Shown: positions 29,370-39,448, counted from the first letter of the stretch. The stretch is 64,000 nt of DNA from Mitsuaria sp. GD03876 (GCF_029840635.1 NZ_JAOCCU010000013.1:79682-143681); one strand, 5' to 3'. Notes: generated by a model not told the origin, from the sequence alone. Translations and numbers: made by a program.

Positions 29370-29840
29370 ATGTCCATTTCGATGACCGTGAACGGCAAGG
29401 CGGTGACGCTCGATGCCGATCCGCAGATGCCCTTGCTGTGGGCGCTGCGCGAAGACCTGCAGCTGACCGGCACCAAGTTCGGTTGCGGCATGGCGCTGTG
29501 CGGCGCCTGCACCGTCCACCTGGACGGGCAGCCGGTGCGCGCCTGCCAGACGCCGCTGGAGGCGGCGGCCGGCAAGAAGATCACCACGATCGAGGGCGTC
29601 GGCGCCACGCCGGCGGGCCGCGCGGTGCAGGCGGCCTGGCTCAAGATCGACGTGCCGCAGTGCGGCTACTGTCAGAGCGGCCAGATCATGAGCGCGAGCG
29701 CGCTGCTGGCCGGCAAGAAGAAGCCCAGCGACGCCGACATCGACGGCGCGATGAGCGGCAACGTCTGCCGCTGCGGCACCTACAACCAGATCCGGGCGGC
29801 GATCCACGACGCCTCGGCCACGCTGGCCAAGGGAGGCTGA
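29370..29840 (+). CDS. iorA: [2Fe-2S] subunit of a molybdenum hydroxylase (isoquinoline 1-oxidoreductase alpha-like)
   Basis: The 156-aa iron-sulfur subunit has a plant-ferredoxin-type cluster (C39, C44, C47, C59 in [17 protein letters not shown]) and a second cluster in the C-terminal helical domain (C98-GY-C101, C133-R-C135). It passes electrons from the molybdenum subunit encoded 2 bp downstream. An AGGAGG lies before the ATG. The substrate (aldehyde, N-heterocycle) cannot be read from sequence; the symbol reflects family resemblance. Confidence 0.9.
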   Translation: MSISMTVNGKAVTLDADPQMPLLWALREDLQLTGTKFGCGMALCGACTVHLDGQPVRACQTPLEAAAGKKITTIEGVGATPAGRAVQAAWLKIDVPQCGYCQSGQIMSASALLAGKKKPSDADIDGAMSGNVCRCGTYNQIRAAIHDASATLAKGG

Positions 29841-29842
29841 CC

Positions 29843-31996
29843 ATGGGCATCACCGTTGAATCCCCGAGCCGCCGCGCGCTGCTCAAGGGCGGCGCGGCGC
29901 TGACCGTGTCCTTCGCGCTGCCGCTGGCGGCGACCCGCGCGGCGCTGGCGCAGGCCGGCTCCCCGAGCAACACCTTCGCGCCCAATGCCTGGCTGCGCAT
30001 CACGCCCGACAACAAGGTCACCGTCGTGTGCGGCTCGGCCGAGATGGGCCAGGGCGTGCTGACCGCGATCCCGATGATGGTGGCCGAGGAGCTGGACGCC
30101 GACTGGGCGCTGGTGTCGGTCGAGCAGGCGCCGGCCAACACGGCCTACAACAACCCGATGTTCGGCATGCAGGCCACCGGCGGCAGCACGACGGTGCGCG
30201 CGCACTGGACGCCGGTGCGGCAGGCCGGCGCGGCCGCGCGCCAGATGCTGGTGGCGGCCGCGGCGCAGCAATGGGGCGTGGACGCCGCGGCACTGCGCAC
30301 CGAACGCGGCCAGGTGATCGGGCCCAACGGCCGCAAGGCGACCTACGGCTCGCTGGTGGACGCCGCGGCCAGGCAGCCGGTGCCCGAGAAACCCGCGCTG
30401 AAGGACCGCAAGGACTTCCGCATCATGGGCAAGCCGACGCGGCGGCTCGACACCGCCGCCAAGATCAACGGCAGCGCCAAGTTCGGCATCGACGCGCATG
30501 TCGACGGCATGCTGGTCGCGGTGATGGCGCGCGCGCCGATCGCCGGGGCCAAGCCCAAGGCCTTCGACGAAGGCAAGGCCAAGGCCGTCAAGGGCGTGCG
30601 CAAGGTCATCGCGATCCCGTCGGGCGTGGCGGTGCTGGCCGACGGCTACTGGGCCGCCAAGCAGGGCCGCGACGCGCTGGGCATCGAATGGGACCTGGGC
30701 GAGCACGCGGACCTGTCCAGCGACAAGGTCTCGACCACGCTCGACGAAGGACTGCAGAACGCGACCGCGATCGCGCGCGAGACCGGCAACGTGAAGGACG
30801 GCGCGGCGACCTCGGCCCGCACGCTGTCGGCGCAATACGACGTGCCCTACCTCGCGCACGCCTGCATGGAACCGCTGAACTGCCTGGCCTGGGTGCGCGG
30901 CGACGAGGTCACCATCTGGGCCGGCACGCAGAGCCAGGGACCGGCGCAAGGCATTCTGTCGCAGGTCGCGCAGGTCACGCCGGCCAAGGTGAAGGTCAAC
31001 ACGCTGTTGCTGGGCGGCGGCTTCGGACGCCGCTTCGCGCCGGACTTCACCATCGACGCGACGCTGCTGTCCAAGCTCAGCGGCAGCCCGGTCAAGCTGG
31101 TCTACGCCCGCGAGGACGACATGGCCGCCGGCTACTACCGGCCCACCTCGCGCGTGCGCTTCGAGGCCGGCCTCGATGACAAGGGCCAGCCGCTGATGCT
31201 GCGCGCCGACGTGGCCAGCCCGTCGATCATGGCCGCCTCGGGCTTCATGAAAATCCCGGAAAACGGCGTGGACTCGATGGCCGTCGAAGGCCTGGCCGAC
31301 CATCCCTACGAGATCCCCCATCAACGCATCGCCTACGGCCGCGCGGAGCCGGGGCCGCAGGTCTGGTTCTGGCGCTCGGTGGGACATTCGCAGAACGCGT
31401 TCTTCATCGAAAGCTTCATCGACGAACTCGCGCATGCGGCCAAGGCGGATCCGCTGAAGTACCGGCTGGCGCTGCTGGAAAAGCAACCCCGCGCCCGCGG
31501 CGTGCTGGCACTGGCGGCCGAGAAGGCCGGCTGGCATCGGCCCGCGCCCAAGGGGCGGTACCGCGGCCTGGCCGTGGCGGAAAGCTTCGGCACCTTCGTC
31601 GCCGAAGTCGCCGAGGTCTCCGTCGGCAAGGACGGCACCATCAAGATCCATCGCGTGACCGCCGCCGTCGACTGCGGCCAGACAGTCAACCCGCAGACGA
31701 TCGCCCGGCAAATCGAGGGCGCCGTGGTCTACGGCCTCTCGGCCGCGCTGTACGGACGCATCACGTTCAAGGACGGCAAGGTGGAACAAAGCAACTTCCA
31801 CGACTACCCCGTCCTGCGCCTCAACGAGATGCCCAAGGTCGACGTCCACATCGTCCAGAGCAGCGAAGCCCCAGGCGGTATCGGCGAACCCGGCACCCCG
31901 CCGATCGCCCCCGCCGTCGCCAACGCGATCTTCGCCGCCACCGGCAAACGGCTGCGTCAGCTGCCGTTCGACAGCGACGCGCTCAAGCAGGGCTGA
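29843..31996 (+). CDS. iorB: Molybdopterin-binding subunit of a periplasmic aldehyde/isoquinoline-type oxidoreductase
   Basis: The 717-aa subunit begins with a Tat signal (S-R-R-A-L-L-K-G-G, twin Arg at residues 10-11), so the enzyme works in the periplasm. MCD-binding landmarks typical of the IorB family are present: [51 protein letters not shown] and the C-terminal [15 protein letters not shown] with its catalytic Glu. It pairs with the [2Fe-2S] subunit; the electron acceptor is probably a cytochrome c encoded elsewhere. No XdhC/CoxI-type maturation gene is adjacent. Confidence 0.92.
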   Translation: MGITVESPSRRALLKGGAALTVSFALPLAATRAALAQAGSPSNTFAPNAWLRITPDNKVTVVCGSAEMGQGVLTAIPMMVAEELDADWALVSVEQAPANTAYNNPMFGMQATGGSTTVRAHWTPVRQAGAAARQMLVAAAAQQWGVDAAALRTERGQVIGPNGRKATYGSLVDAAARQPVPEKPALKDRKDFRIMGKPTRRLDTAAKINGSAKFGIDAHVDGMLVAVMARAPIAGAKPKAFDEGKAKAVKGVRKVIAIPSGVAVLADGYWAAKQGRDALGIEWDLGEHADLSSDKVSTTLDEGLQNATAIARETGNVKDGAATSARTLSAQYDVPYLAHACMEPLNCLAWVRGDEVTIWAGTQSQGPAQGILSQVAQVTPAKVKVNTLLLGGGFGRRFAPDFTIDATLLSKLSGSPVKLVYAREDDMAAGYYRPTSRVRFEAGLDDKGQPLMLRADVASPSIMAASGFMKIPENGVDSMAVEGLADHPYEIPHQRIAYGRAEPGPQVWFWRSVGHSQNAFFIESFIDELAHAAKADPLKYRLALLEKQPRARGVLALAAEKAGWHRPAPKGRYRGLAVAESFGTFVAEVAEVSVGKDGTIKIHRVTAAVDCGQTVNPQTIARQIEGAVVYGLSAALYGRITFKDGKVEQSNFHDYPVLRLNEMPKVDVHIVQSSEAPGGIGEPGTPPIAPAVANAIFAATGKRLRQLPFDSDALKQG

Positions 31997-32006
31997 TCAC
32001 GCGCCC

Positions 32007-32201
32007 TCAGGAGGCCGGCGGATAGCCGGCCTCCGCCAGCACCTCCGCCAATTCCTCCCGGCTCAGGTCGCTCTCCACCTTCACCGTCTTCTGCGCCAGA
32101 TCCACCTCCACGTCAGCCTGGCCATCCGCCTCCTTCACCGCCGTCGTCACCGCCGCCAGGCAGTGGCCGCAACTCATGTCAGGCAGCTTGAATTCATGCA
32201 T
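32007..32201 (-). CDS. copZ: Copper chaperone, heavy-metal-associated domain
   Basis: The 64-aa single HMA domain has the metal site DMSCGHC followed by a ferredoxin-like fold (VEVDLAQKTVKVES, LAEVLAEAGYPP). It would carry Cu(I) to CopA. The MHEF start at 32201 has AAGGAG 6 nt upstream and is preferred over the in-frame ATG at 32216. The promoter at 32235-32265 is a near-ideal CueR site, so expression should rise with copper. Confidence 0.93.
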   Translation of the reverse strand: MHEFKLPDMSCGHCLAAVTTAVKEADGQADVEVDLAQKTVKVESDLSREELAEVLAEAGYPPAS

Positions 32202-32234
32202 GTCGGACTCCTTCATTTCAAATCGACGGCGGAG

Positions 32235-32265
32235 AGGTTAAACCCTTCCATCATGGGAAGGTCAA
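32235..32265 (-). promoter_or_regulatory. CueR-type copper promoter of copZ
   Basis: Reading on the minus strand, -35 TTGACC (32260-32265) and -10 TAACCT (32235-32240) are separated by 19 bp. They enclose the dyad ACCTTCC-CATGAT-GGAAGGGT. The stretched 19-bp spacer and this dyad match the E. coli copA/CueR promoter closely. CueR is encoded at 34796-35224. Confidence 0.9.
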
Positions 32266-32385
32266 GAAGCCCCGCGATCGAATACCCCTGAGAACGAGCA
32301 CGTCTCCGGGACCCGGGGCCCCCCGCCCTCATACGCTCCACATGTTCCGCAAATCGGTCGGGCGGCCCCGGGTCCCTTCGACCGA

Positions 32386-32481
32386 ACCACCGAGTCATCC
32401 ACCACCGAGTCATCCACCACCGAGCCATCCAACATCCAACATCCAACATCCAACATCCAACATCCAACACCCAACATCCAC
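32386..32481. repeat. Compound short tandem repeat in the copZ/copA gap
   Basis: Three copies of a 15-bp unit ACCACCGAGTCATCC (32386-32400, 32401-32415, 32416-32430, the last with one change) run into six perfect 7-bp CATCCAA units (32426-32467). One variant CACCCAA and a partial unit follow. It sits between the two divergent CueR promoters. No coding role is likely. Confidence 0.9.
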
Positions 32482-32536
32482 CATCGAGCCGTCCGCCATC
32501 GAGCCAACGTCCCCCTCTGCCATCCGAGGCATGGTG

Positions 32537-32567
32537 TTGACCTTCCCATCATGGCAAGCTTGAGACT
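32537..32567 (+). promoter_or_regulatory. CueR-type copper promoter of copA
   Basis: TTGACC (32537-32542) is followed by the dyad ACCTTCC-CATCAT-GGCAAGCT. A 19-bp spacer puts the -10 at 32562-32567 (GAGACT, a poor match). The dyad has two changes from the copZ copy. Transcription would begin about at the copA ATG (32574), implying a leaderless mRNA. Confidence 0.75.
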
Positions 32568-32573
32568 TCAGCC

Positions 32574-34799
32574 ATGAACACCGCCACCACCGCCCCAACG
32601 TCGTCCGGCGAACTGCAGTTCGCCGTCTCCGGCATGACCTGCGCCAGCTGCGTCGGCCGCGTCGAACGCGCCCTGCGCAAGGTGCCCGGCGTCGAAGACG
32701 CCCAGGTCAATCTCGCGACCGAGTCCGCCATCGTCCGCGCCACCGGCGGTGTCGGCGCCGACACGCTCGTCGCCGCCATCGGCAAAGCCGGCTATCAGGC
32801 GCACGAGATCGTCGGCGAGGACGACACCCCGTCCGCCCCCGTTCCCTGGTCCGCCACCGGCTGGCCCGTGCTCGTGGCCGCCTTGCTCACCCTGCCGCTG
32901 GTCGCGCCCATGGTCGCCATGCTCTGGGGCACGCACTGGATGCTCGACGGCTGGTGGCAGCTCGCGCTCGCGACCCCCGTCCAGTTCTGGCTCGGCGCGC
33001 GCTTCTATCGCGCCGGCTGGGCCGCGCTGAAGGACCGCAGCGGCAACATGGACCTGCTCGTCGCCCTGGGCACCAGCGCCGCCTACGGGCTCAGCCTCTA
33101 CGAACTCATTCGCCAGGGATCGATGAGCGGCGCGCTCTACTTCGAATCCGCCGCCGCCGTCATCACGCTGGTGCTGCTGGGCAAGTGGCTCGAGGGCCGC
33201 GCCAAGCGCCAGACGCTCAGCGCCCTCGCCGCGCTCAAGCAGCTCCGCCCCGAACACGCCCGCGTGCGTCGCGGCCCCCTCGGCGCCGAGGTGGAACTCG
33301 ACGTGCCGCTGGCGCAGCTGCGGATGAAGGACCTGATGGTCGTGCGCCCCGGCGAGCGCATCCCCGCCGACGGCCGCATCCGCGAAGGCCACAGCCCCGT
33401 CGACGAGTCGCTGATCAGCGGCGAGAGCCTGCCCGTCGACAAGGCCGAGGGCGATCGCGTGATCGGCGGCGCCGTCAACGGCGACGGCCTGCTGCTGGTG
33501 GAAGTCACCGCCCTGGGCGCCGAATCGACGCTGTCGCGGATCGTGCGTCTCGTCGAGTCGGCGCAGGCGCACAAGGCCCCCATCCAGCGGCTGGTGGACC
33601 GCGTCAGCGCGGTGTTCGTCCCCGCCGTGCTCGGCATCGCGGCGGTGACGCTGCTGGCCTGGGGCCTGTCGACCGGCGATTGGGAACGCGCGCTGATCCA
33701 CGCGGTCGCCGTGCTCGTCATCGCCTGCCCCTGCGCGCTGGGGCTGGCCACGCCGGCCGCGATCATGGTCGGCACCGGCGTCGCGGCCCGCCGCGGCCTG
33801 CTGATCAAGGACGCCGAGGCCCTGGAGCAGGCCCGCCGCGTCGAGCTGGTGGTGTTCGACAAGACCGGCACGCTGACGGAAGGCAAGCCGCGCCTGACCG
33901 GCTTCACCGCGGCGCCCGGCCAGGGCGAGGCCATGGCGCTGACGTTGGCCGCCGCGCTGCAGATGGGCAGCGAGCATCCGCTGGCGCGCGCGGTGCGCGA
34001 CGCCGCCGCCGAGCGCGCGCTGGCGGTGGCGCCGGCCTCAGCGGTGCGCGCGGTCGCCGGCCGCGGCGTGTCGGGCCGCGTCCAGGCCCGCGCGCTGATG
34101 TTGGGCAGCGGACGCTGGATGGCGGAACTTGGCGTCGATCTCTCGGCGCTGGACGCCGCGGCGCGCGACGCGCTCGCGCAGGGCCGCACGCTGTCCTGGC
34201 TGGCCGCCGGCGACGGCCCCGGCGCGCCGGTGCTGCTGGCGATGCTGGCCTTCGGCGACCGGAACAAGGCGACGTCGGCCGCCGCGATCGCCGACCTGAA
34301 GGCGCTGGGCCTGCGCACGCTGATGCTCAGCGGCGACAACGCCGCCGCCGCGAACGCGGCCGGCGCCGCGCTCGGCCTGGACGAGGTCCGCGCCGAGCTG
34401 CTGCCCGAAGACAAGGCCCGCATCGTGGCCGAGCTGCGCGCCGACGGCACGCACGTGGCCATGGTCGGCGACGGCATCAACGACGCGCCGGCGCTGGCCG
34501 CCGCCGATGTCGGCCTGGCCATGGGCGGCGGCACCGACGTGGCGATGGAAGCCGCCGGCATCACGCTGATGCGCGGCGATCCGCGGCTGGTCGCGGACGC
34601 GATCGCGCTGTCGCGCGCGACCGTCGCGAAGATCCGCCAGAACCTGTTCTGGGCCTTCATCTACAACCTGCTGGGCGTGCCGCTGGCCGCGCTGGGCCTG
34701 CTGAGCCCGGTGATCGCCGGCGCCGCGATGGCGCTGTCCAGCGTGTCGGTGCTGGGCAACGCGCTGCTGCTCAAGCGCTGGAAAGGAGCCGCGCGATGA
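32574..34799 (+). CDS. copA: Copper-exporting P1B-type ATPase
   Basis: The 741-aa inner-membrane Cu(I) pump has one N-terminal HMA domain (GMTCASC, C23/C26), eight predicted membrane helices and the metal-site C385-P-C387 in [14 protein letters not shown]. The phosphorylation motif is [11 protein letters not shown] (D429), with SEHPLARA and the hinge [11 protein letters not shown]. It exports Cu(I) from the cytoplasm. No ribosome-binding site precedes the ATG, and the -10 lies only 7 bp away. The stop overlaps the cueR start (ATGA), so the pump and its regulator are co-translated. Confidence 0.96.
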   Translation: MNTATTAPTSSGELQFAVSGMTCASCVGRVERALRKVPGVEDAQVNLATESAIVRATGGVGADTLVAAIGKAGYQAHEIVGEDDTPSAPVPWSATGWPVLVAALLTLPLVAPMVAMLWGTHWMLDGWWQLALATPVQFWLGARFYRAGWAALKDRSGNMDLLVALGTSAAYGLSLYELIRQGSMSGALYFESAAAVITLVLLGKWLEGRAKRQTLSALAALKQLRPEHARVRRGPLGAEVELDVPLAQLRMKDLMVVRPGERIPADGRIREGHSPVDESLISGESLPVDKAEGDRVIGGAVNGDGLLLVEVTALGAESTLSRIVRLVESAQAHKAPIQRLVDRVSAVFVPAVLGIAAVTLLAWGLSTGDWERALIHAVAVLVIACPCALGLATPAAIMVGTGVAARRGLLIKDAEALEQARRVELVVFDKTGTLTEGKPRLTGFTAAPGQGEAMALTLAAALQMGSEHPLARAVRDAAAERALAVAPASAVRAVAGRGVSGRVQARALMLGSGRWMAELGVDLSALDAAARDALAQGRTLSWLAAGDGPGAPVLLAMLAFGDRNKATSAAAIADLKALGLRTLMLSGDNAAAANAAGAALGLDEVRAELLPEDKARIVAELRADGTHVAMVGDGINDAPALAAADVGLAMGGGTDVAMEAAGITLMRGDPRLVADAIALSRATVAKIRQNLFWAFIYNLLGVPLAALGLLSPVIAGAAMALSSVSVLGNALLLKRWKGAAR

Positions 34800-35224
34800 C
34801 CGTTTCCCTTCGCGACGCCGCGCCGCTGACGATCGGCCAGGCGGCCGAGCGCTCCGGCGTGTCGCCCAAGATGCTGCGCCACTACGAGTCGCTTGGCCTG
34901 CTGCCGCCGGTGGCCCGCACCGAGTCCGGCTACCGCCTGTACGGCGAGCGCGAGGTGCACACGCTGCGCTTCATCCGCCGCGCGCGCGACCTCGGCTTCT
35001 CGATGGCGGAGATCGCCGAGCTGCTCAAGCTCTGGCAGAACCGCCGCCGCGCCAGCGGCCAGGTCAAGCGCATCGCCGAGGCGCACATCGCCGACCTCGA
35101 CCGCCGCCTGGCCGAGATGCAGGCGATGCGCCGCGCGCTGGCCGAGCTGGCCCACTGCTGCCACGGCGACGACCGCCCCGACTGCCCCATCCTCGACGAC
35201 CTCGCACAAGGAGCCTCCCCATGA
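34796..35224 (+). CDS. cueR: MerR-family copper-responsive regulator
   Basis: The 142-aa protein has a MerR winged HTH ([20 protein letters not shown] then S-L-G-L-L), a dimerisation helix and a C-terminal Cys-containing loop ([13 protein letters not shown]) of the CueR/Cu(I)-sensing type. The SGYRLY wing and [12 protein letters not shown] helix also match CueR. It would activate the copZ and copA promoters by untwisting their 19-bp spacers. It is coupled to copA and pirin by 4-bp overlaps. Confidence 0.93.
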   Translation: MTVSLRDAAPLTIGQAAERSGVSPKMLRHYESLGLLPPVARTESGYRLYGEREVHTLRFIRRARDLGFSMAEIAELLKLWQNRRRASGQVKRIAEAHIADLDRRLAEMQAMRRALAELAHCCHGDDRPDCPILDDLAQGASP

Positions 35225-36171
35225 GCGACCCCACCGGCGCGTCCACCGACGCCGCCTCCGACCCGCATCCCGCCCGCTGGGAACGCATCGCCGCGCACCT
35301 CGGCGACGTCGGCGGACTGCCCATCCGCCGCGCGGTGCCGACGTCCAAGCGCCGCATGATCGGCGCCTGGTGTTTCCTCGACCACGCCGGCCCCGCCGAC
35401 CTGACGCCCGCGACCGCGATGCGCGTCGGCCCGCATCCGCACACCGGGCTGCAGACCTTCAGCTGGATGATCGAAGGCGAGGTGCTGCACCGCGACAGCC
35501 TGGGTTCGGAGCAGATGCTGCGACCCGGCCAGGTGAACCTGATGACGGCGGGCCGCGGGATCAGCCACACCGAGGAATCGCAGTCCGACCGGCTCCAGCT
35601 GGCGCAGCTGTGGATCGCGCTGCCCGACGCGGTGCGCCACCGCGAGCCCGCCTTCGAGCACTTCCCCGAGCTGCCGTCGTTCGCTACCGGCGGCTTCGAC
35701 ACGACGCTGCTGGTCGGCGAGTTCGGCGGCCATCGCTCGCCGGTGCCCAGCCACACGCCGCTGCTGGGCGCCGACCTCAGCGCCGATCGCGCCGCCGAGG
35801 CGACGATCCCGCTGCACCCCGACCACGAGTACGGGCTGATGGTGCTGGAGGGCGAGTTGTCCGCGACGCTGGACGGCGAGTCCACCGGCCTGAGCCAGCC
35901 GGGCCAGTTGCTCTACATCGCGCCGGGCGCGCAGTCGCTGAAGCTGCTGTCGGGCGGCGGCAAGAGCCGCGCGCTGCTGCTGGGCGGGCCGCCCTTCGGC
36001 GAGCCGGTGCTGCTGTTCTGGAACTTCGTCGGCCGCACCCGCGCGGAGATGCAGGACTACGCCGAGGAGTGGAACAGCCGCGAGGACGGCGGCCGCTTCG
36101 GCGCGGTGCGCGGCTTCGACGGCCCGCGCCTGCTCGCGCCGGTGGTGCCGGCGCTCAAGGCGCCGGTGTAG
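35221..36171 (+). CDS. Pirin family bicupin protein in the copper operon
   Basis: The 316-aa double-cupin protein has the pirin metal site HPHTGLQTFSWMIEG-x-VLHRDS and LMTAGRGISHTEES. Some bacterial pirins have quercetin dioxygenase activity; others act as redox-sensitive partners. The ATG overlaps the cueR stop (ATGA), so it is copper-induced with copA if the promoter call holds. The 3' end overlaps the convergent 1052-aa gene by 17 bp. The role in copper response is unknown. Confidence 0.93.
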   Translation: MSDPTGASTDAASDPHPARWERIAAHLGDVGGLPIRRAVPTSKRRMIGAWCFLDHAGPADLTPATAMRVGPHPHTGLQTFSWMIEGEVLHRDSLGSEQMLRPGQVNLMTAGRGISHTEESQSDRLQLAQLWIALPDAVRHREPAFEHFPELPSFATGGFDTTLLVGEFGGHRSPVPSHTPLLGADLSADRAAEATIPLHPDHEYGLMVLEGELSATLDGESTGLSQPGQLLYIAPGAQSLKLLSGGGKSRALLLGGPPFGEPVLLFWNFVGRTRAEMQDYAEEWNSREDGGRFGAVRGFDGPRLLAPVVPALKAPV

Positions 36172-39100
36172 CGCCTCGCCAGGCGCGCGCCTCCGCGGCG
36201 CGGACCGCGCCCCGGCTCACCGCCTCGTCCAGGAAGGCGCCATAGGCGGCGCAAGCCGCGTCGTCGAGTGCCGACGGCGCCGGCAGGTGCCGTCGCAGCG
36301 CGGGCAGGCCGTGCGGTTCCGGCCGGACGAGCCGGGCGAGCCGGCAACGCCGGCCGCGGCGGTCGAGCCCCTTGGCCAGGCTGCGCAGGTGGGCGTCGCT
36401 CAACAGCCGTTGCGCATGCAGATGCAGCAGCCCGGCGCAGAACTCCCGCACGTTCTCGGCCCGCCCCGCCATCAGCGCCGCGCCCAGCGGTGATGGCCGC
36501 CGGCCGCGCCGGCCAAGCAGCGCGATCACGTCCGACGAACGCAGGCCGGCGCCCTCCACGGCCCGGGCCGTCATGGCCATCAGGGCGGCGAGCGGCTCAT
36601 GCCCGAGCTCCAGCACCGCCGTGTCGAACAGGCGCTCGCGGTTGGCGTTCATGGCCGCCATCAGCGACCGGAGGTCGCGCCGCCGCACCACGCCGCGGCG
36701 CTCGGCGCGATGCGAGACGAGGCCGGCCAGCCCGTCCATCCAGGCCCGGGCCGCCGCCAGGTGACCGTTCCGGACGGCCTCGCGCAGCGCCGGCGGCCGG
36801 CCCGGCGCGCCTTCGAAGGACGAGAAGAGGGTCCGGCGCCAGCCGTCGCGCTGCAGGGCCTGGGCGTGGGCCAACAGGACGCCCACCAGGTCGACGTTCC
36901 CCGCGGCCATCGCCTCCCCGATCGCGACATGGCCGCCGCGCCGATACCAGCGCTCCAGGTCGAGGCCCGCGAGGCCATGGTCCTGGGTCAATCCCAGGAC
37001 CCGCGCCTCGTCCGCCAGGTGCGCCCGGACACAGGCCGTCCGCCCGGCCGCGGCCGCCAGACGCACCGGGTGCGGCCCGTCCGCCTCGCCCACCATGAGT
37101 TCGAGGACCTGTTCCGGCATCAGCAGGTCCGCCAGCCGGGCCTGCGCCAAGGCGTCGCGATAGGCCGCGGCCGCCTCGGCCGAGCCGGCCACCAGCGCGG
37201 CGTGATAGACGCCCCGGCCGTCCTCGCGCGGCACGAACACCGCGTCGAACAGCTGCCCCGGGTCGATCACGCGCCCGGTCGCCGCCAGGCGCAGGTGCGC
37301 CATCCAGATCGAGACGGCCCGGCCATGGTCGCGCTGCATCGCCAGCGTGAACCCGTCGGGCAGGTGGCTGCCCTCCAGCCCGTTGGCGTCGAGGAGCAGC
37401 GCCCTGAACACGGTCTCCGACAGGACGCGGTACGCATAACCGGCGGAGACCTCCTCGAGAAAGACCTGCAGGGCGGCGCTCCGCCCCTGGGCCAGCGCGC
37501 TGCCGATCGCGCTGAGCGAGCCATCCCAGCCGCCCGAGGTCAGCAGGTCGCCGATCGTCGGCGACAGGCGCCGCCCCTGCGCGTGCACGGTCAACGCGGT
37601 GGAGACCAGTTCCCGCACGACGTCCTCCGCCCCGGGCGCGGCCATCGCCGCGCACAGCGCCGTGCGCCCGTCCTCGCCGCGGGCCGCGATCGCGGCGCCG
37701 CGCTCCCGATCCGTCATGGCCGGCGCCGCCGTCAGCAGCAGCGGGTGCCAGAGCCGCAGCGCCACCGCGTCCTTGCGCCGCGCGGCGCAGGCGACGGCAG
37801 CAGTCCCGTCGCACGCGCACCAGGCCGCCGCCGCCGCCTGGGCGTGGGTCGGCCGCAGCGCGTCCAGCGCATGCCCGTCGTTCGCCTCCGCCGCGGCGGC
37901 CAGCAGCCGGTGCCGGACCGCCGGGTCCAGGCCGCGGGCACGGTGCGCCGCGAGCCACTGGGCGCAGCCGTCCGGCCCGAGCCGATGCCACCAGTGGGAC
38001 GCCAGCGCCTCGGACGCCAGCCAGCGCGGCGCGATCCGCAGCAGCGCCTGCGGCGGCGCGGTCGCGATCGCGGCGCGCGCCAGGCCCTCGCACTCGGCCT
38101 CGCGCAGCGGGCGGGGCAGGACGCGGTCAAGGTCCAGCAACTGGCGCGGTTGCACCGGCCAGGCGTTCCCCGCGTCGAAGCCGGCCCCCGGCGCGCCGTG
38201 CTGCACCCACCACAACCCGTCGCCCAGGCCGCACAGGCGCCGGGATCCGTCGGCGTCCTGCCAGGCGACCAGCGTCGCGATCGCGCGCGGCGGCACCGCG
38301 CCCTCGCGCATCAGGTTGGCCAGGCACTGGACGGCCAGCCGCACCGGCGTCTCGATCACGCGGACATCGCCGCTGGCCTCGTCCTCGCGGAACAGCGTCC
38401 AGCGGTCCACCGGACCGAGCCGGCGTTCGATCGCGGCGATCTCGAGCTCGAGCGCGTCCTGCCGGTCGTCCGGCATCGGCCACGGACGGTCGAGGTCGAT
38501 CCCGGCCTCGGCCAGGCGGACGCGGAGCGTCTCCAGCGTCTCCTCCGCCAGCGCGTGCGCCACGGCCTCGGCCGACACCCGCCGACGCAAGGTCGCCTCG
38601 GCGCGGTCGACGATGGCGGTGTCCAGCGATGCGGCGTCGAAGAAGTGGTCGGGCGGGAAGCGGTCGCTGCCGGACAAGCCGAGCCGCCGTTCCAGCGCGG
38701 CGACGTAATGCGATTCGAAAGCCGCGAGCGTGCGGCCGCGCTCCCGGGGATCGCGTCCCACCGTCGCGCGGACGATCTCGATCAGGGTGCCGCGGATCAG
38801 CTCGGCGCGCCGCCGGGCGGCGCTCTCGGTGACGCCGCCGGCCGCGCAACTCAACACATGGACCGCGTCGCGCAACCCGCTGGCGAAACCCGGCACGCAC
38901 AGCGTCGAGACCTCGGCGACCCGCTCCAGCTGCTGCTGGCGCAGTTCGACCGGCACGTGCTCGTTGGCCACCAGCCTCGCCAGCACGCCCAGTTGCGCGG
39001 CGCCGTCGCCGGCCAGGAACTCCCGCCAGCGCGGGTGCGAGAAGGGATCCGTCGGATCGTCCGCGCGAAGGGCGAGTCCGCCCAGGGCCAGCACCTCCGG

Positions 39101-39313
39101 GCGCAGCGGCAGCGCGAAGGCGGCCATCGACACGGCCAGGGCCTGGCAGGCGTCCTCCAGCCGCGGCGCGGTGTCGGGCGCGTCGCCGGACAGGGGCAGC
39201 GTGGCGGCCAGGCCGGGAGAGAAACCGAAGTGGGGATCGAAGGGGTCGCCGGTGTCGGGCTCGTCCGGTGGGGGCGGCGGCAAGGACGACGGGCGGAGGC
39301 GGAAATTCGGCAT
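36155..39313 (-). CDS. Large unrecognised protein with degenerate ankyrin-like repeats
   Basis: This 1052-aa protein has no signal peptide or membrane helix. The N-terminus (1-45) is Pro/Asp-rich and disordered; residues about 50-400 are helical. From about 460 onward short units of the form LxxAxxAGRxxxVRxxL recur: AAAAGRTACVRAHL, EAMAAGNVDLVGVLL, REAVRNGHLAAARAWM and AALMAGRAENVREF. They look like eroded ankyrin repeats. A disordered N-terminus plus repeats, in a cytoplasmic protein standing alone, would suit a secreted effector, but no secretion signal or cluster is visible. Family not recognised. Confidence 0.72.
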   Translation of the reverse strand: MPNFRLRPSSLPPPPPDEPDTGDPFDPHFGFSPGLAATLPLSGDAPDTAPRLEDACQALAVSMAAFALPLRPEVLALGGLALRADDPTDPFSHPRWREFLAGDGAAQLGVLARLVANEHVPVELRQQQLERVAEVSTLCVPGFASGLRDAVHVLSCAAGGVTESAARRRAELIRGTLIEIVRATVGRDPRERGRTLAAFESHYVAALERRLGLSGSDRFPPDHFFDAASLDTAIVDRAEATLRRRVSAEAVAHALAEETLETLRVRLAEAGIDLDRPWPMPDDRQDALELEIAAIERRLGPVDRWTLFREDEASGDVRVIETPVRLAVQCLANLMREGAVPPRAIATLVAWQDADGSRRLCGLGDGLWWVQHGAPGAGFDAGNAWPVQPRQLLDLDRVLPRPLREAECEGLARAAIATAPPQALLRIAPRWLASEALASHWWHRLGPDGCAQWLAAHRARGLDPAVRHRLLAAAAEANDGHALDALRPTHAQAAAAAWCACDGTAAVACAARRKDAVALRLWHPLLLTAAPAMTDRERGAAIAARGEDGRTALCAAMAAPGAEDVVRELVSTALTVHAQGRRLSPTIGDLLTSGGWDGSLSAIGSALAQGRSAALQVFLEEVSAGYAYRVLSETVFRALLLDANGLEGSHLPDGFTLAMQRDHGRAVSIWMAHLRLAATGRVIDPGQLFDAVFVPREDGRGVYHAALVAGSAEAAAAYRDALAQARLADLLMPEQVLELMVGEADGPHPVRLAAAAGRTACVRAHLADEARVLGLTQDHGLAGLDLERWYRRGGHVAIGEAMAAGNVDLVGVLLAHAQALQRDGWRRTLFSSFEGAPGRPPALREAVRNGHLAAARAWMDGLAGLVSHRAERRGVVRRRDLRSLMAAMNANRERLFDTAVLELGHEPLAALMAMTARAVEGAGLRSSDVIALLGRRGRRPSPLGAALMAGRAENVREFCAGLLHLHAQRLLSDAHLRSLAKGLDRRGRRCRLARLVRPEPHGLPALRRHLPAPSALDDAACAAYGAFLDEAVSRGAVRAAEARAWRGATPAP

Positions 39314-39396
39314 GCGCGGGACTGACGGGGCGAAGCCCGTCTTTGTCCGCCGGGGGCCGGCGGCCCGGCGTGCCGAAGCCTTGCAGCGATGCGACG

Positions 39397-39430
39397 CGCC
39401 GCCAGCGGTCCTTGTGGTCCGCTGGCGGCG
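39397..39430 (-). terminator. Strong hairpin after the second pirin gene
   Basis: A perfect 12-bp stem CGCCGCCAGCGG / CCGCTGGCGGCG with a 10-nt loop lies 19 bp past the pirin stop on the minus strand. There is no U-tract, so it may act as a transcript end-stabiliser or Rho-assisted terminator. Confidence 0.55.
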
Positions 39431-39448
39431 GCGGGGGCGCCCTCGCCT

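Noticed and set aside
32386..32481. CRISPR array
   Set aside because: Units are 15 and 7 bp directly abutting with no spacers and no cas genes in the window.
32213..32598. Small frames across the copZ/copA repeat array
   Set aside because: They only translate the CATCCAA repeat (H-P-T-S-N or C-W-M-L-D-V-G), overlap CueR promoters, and lack ribosome sites.
36599..39325. 908-codon plus-strand frame opposite the 1052-aa gene
   Set aside because: Composition is Arg/Gln/Pro-rich shadow type with no folded-looking segments; the minus-strand protein shows hydrophobic repeat patterns.
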